DNA from: Paulinella micropora
Taxonomy: Eukaryota > Cercozoa > Imbricatea > Euglyphida
Direction: 5' to 3'
NCBI GenBank assembly: GCA_009731375.1
Contig: BJOX01000036.1
Location: 1,244,603 to 1,274,969, forward strand
DNA: 30,367 nucleotides
The position numbers and the translations under genes are program-made. This document shows positions 30,298 to 30,367 of the stretch, one piece after another (the first letter of the stretch is position 1; each line of letters opens with the position of its first letter). A model generated the notes under the pieces. The model searched no databases. It was not told where the DNA came from and saw only the letters and a list, made by a program, of their open reading frames with translations.

Positions 30298-30367
30298 TGT
30301 ACTATCCCCAACGATAGCTCAATGGAAGAGTAAGTCGGTAATATAACCAAACACAGTCCTCAAAAAA
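30298..30367 (-). repeat. 5' LTR of element B, last 70 bases
   Basis: The plus strand reads TGTACTATCCCCAACGATAG and on to the window edge, matching 20219 onward. It retains AAGTCGGTAATATAACCAAA, which is present in the element A LTR but missing from the 3' LTR of B. Confidence 0.8.

Larger units (their letters stand above)
20219..30367 (-). mobile_element. LTR retrotransposon B (Ty3/gypsy order RT-RNase H-integrase), nearly complete
   Basis: On the minus strand the order is 5' LTR (only its last 70 bases, 30298-30367, are in the window), primer site, leader, gag, UGA, protease, UAA UAG, RT-RNase H-integrase, a 3' non-coding region, a polypurine tract and the 3' LTR (20219-20601). RNase H before integrase places it in the Ty3/gypsy (Metaviridae-like) order. 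The two LTRs share TGTACTATCCCCAACGATAG but differ by an indel of about 14 bp within the 70 bases that can be compared, so the insertion is not brand new. No envelope-like ORF is recognised after pol. Confidence 0.9.

Overview
The window is eukaryotic genomic DNA dominated by transposable elements and microsatellites, from a draft assembly with five runs of N (5216-5225, 11638-12333, 13316-13444, 14062-14119, 14919-14928). Evidence for a eukaryote: two Ty3/gypsy-type LTR retrotransposons, a non-LTR retrotransposon with a restriction-like endonuclease tail, MITE-like elements, kilobases of GATA/TATC repeats, and a host gene that only reads through as GT-AG spliced exons. I cannot name the lineage.

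Layout. 1-4162: 5' half of LTR element A on the minus strand (5' LTR about 3874-4162, primer site, leader, broken gag, start of the protease ORF running off the left edge). 4163-5071: AT-rich DNA with a decayed MITE and a possible non-LTR remnant. 5072-11637: poly-A, purine repeats and long GATA/TATC arrays that alternate in orientation and enclose pieces of a non-LTR retrotransposon, the largest being an open RT-thumb/zinc-finger/endonuclease reading frame at 9388-10896. 12375-15780: a proposed plus-strand host gene made of very short exons (26-83 nt) separated by microsatellite introns, encoding a cysteine-rich protein end. 15781-20218: non-coding DNA holding a second, well preserved MITE (16419-16708) and a 1.3 kb imperfect palindrome of GCTAGC-rich repeats (17541-18826). 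20219-30367: nearly complete LTR element B on the minus strand, with 3' LTR, polypurine tract, intact 1619-residue pol, protease ORF, gag with two lesions, leader, primer site and the first 70 bases of the 5' LTR.

Elements A and B belong to one clade: they share LTR-end sequence, primer site, gag architecture (acidic N-terminus, CCCH finger, RGG box, GNRFEVV ending) and, most notably, an in-frame UGA followed by CUA or CUG between gag and protease. This matches the known UGA-CUA readthrough context and suggests that Gag-Pol is made by stop-codon readthrough instead of frameshifting. In element B, protease and pol are also in one frame but separated by UAA UAG.

All retroelement coding lies on the minus strand; the proposed host gene is on the plus strand. 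Boundaries of LTRs, exons and the palindrome were read by eye, without alignment or database searches.
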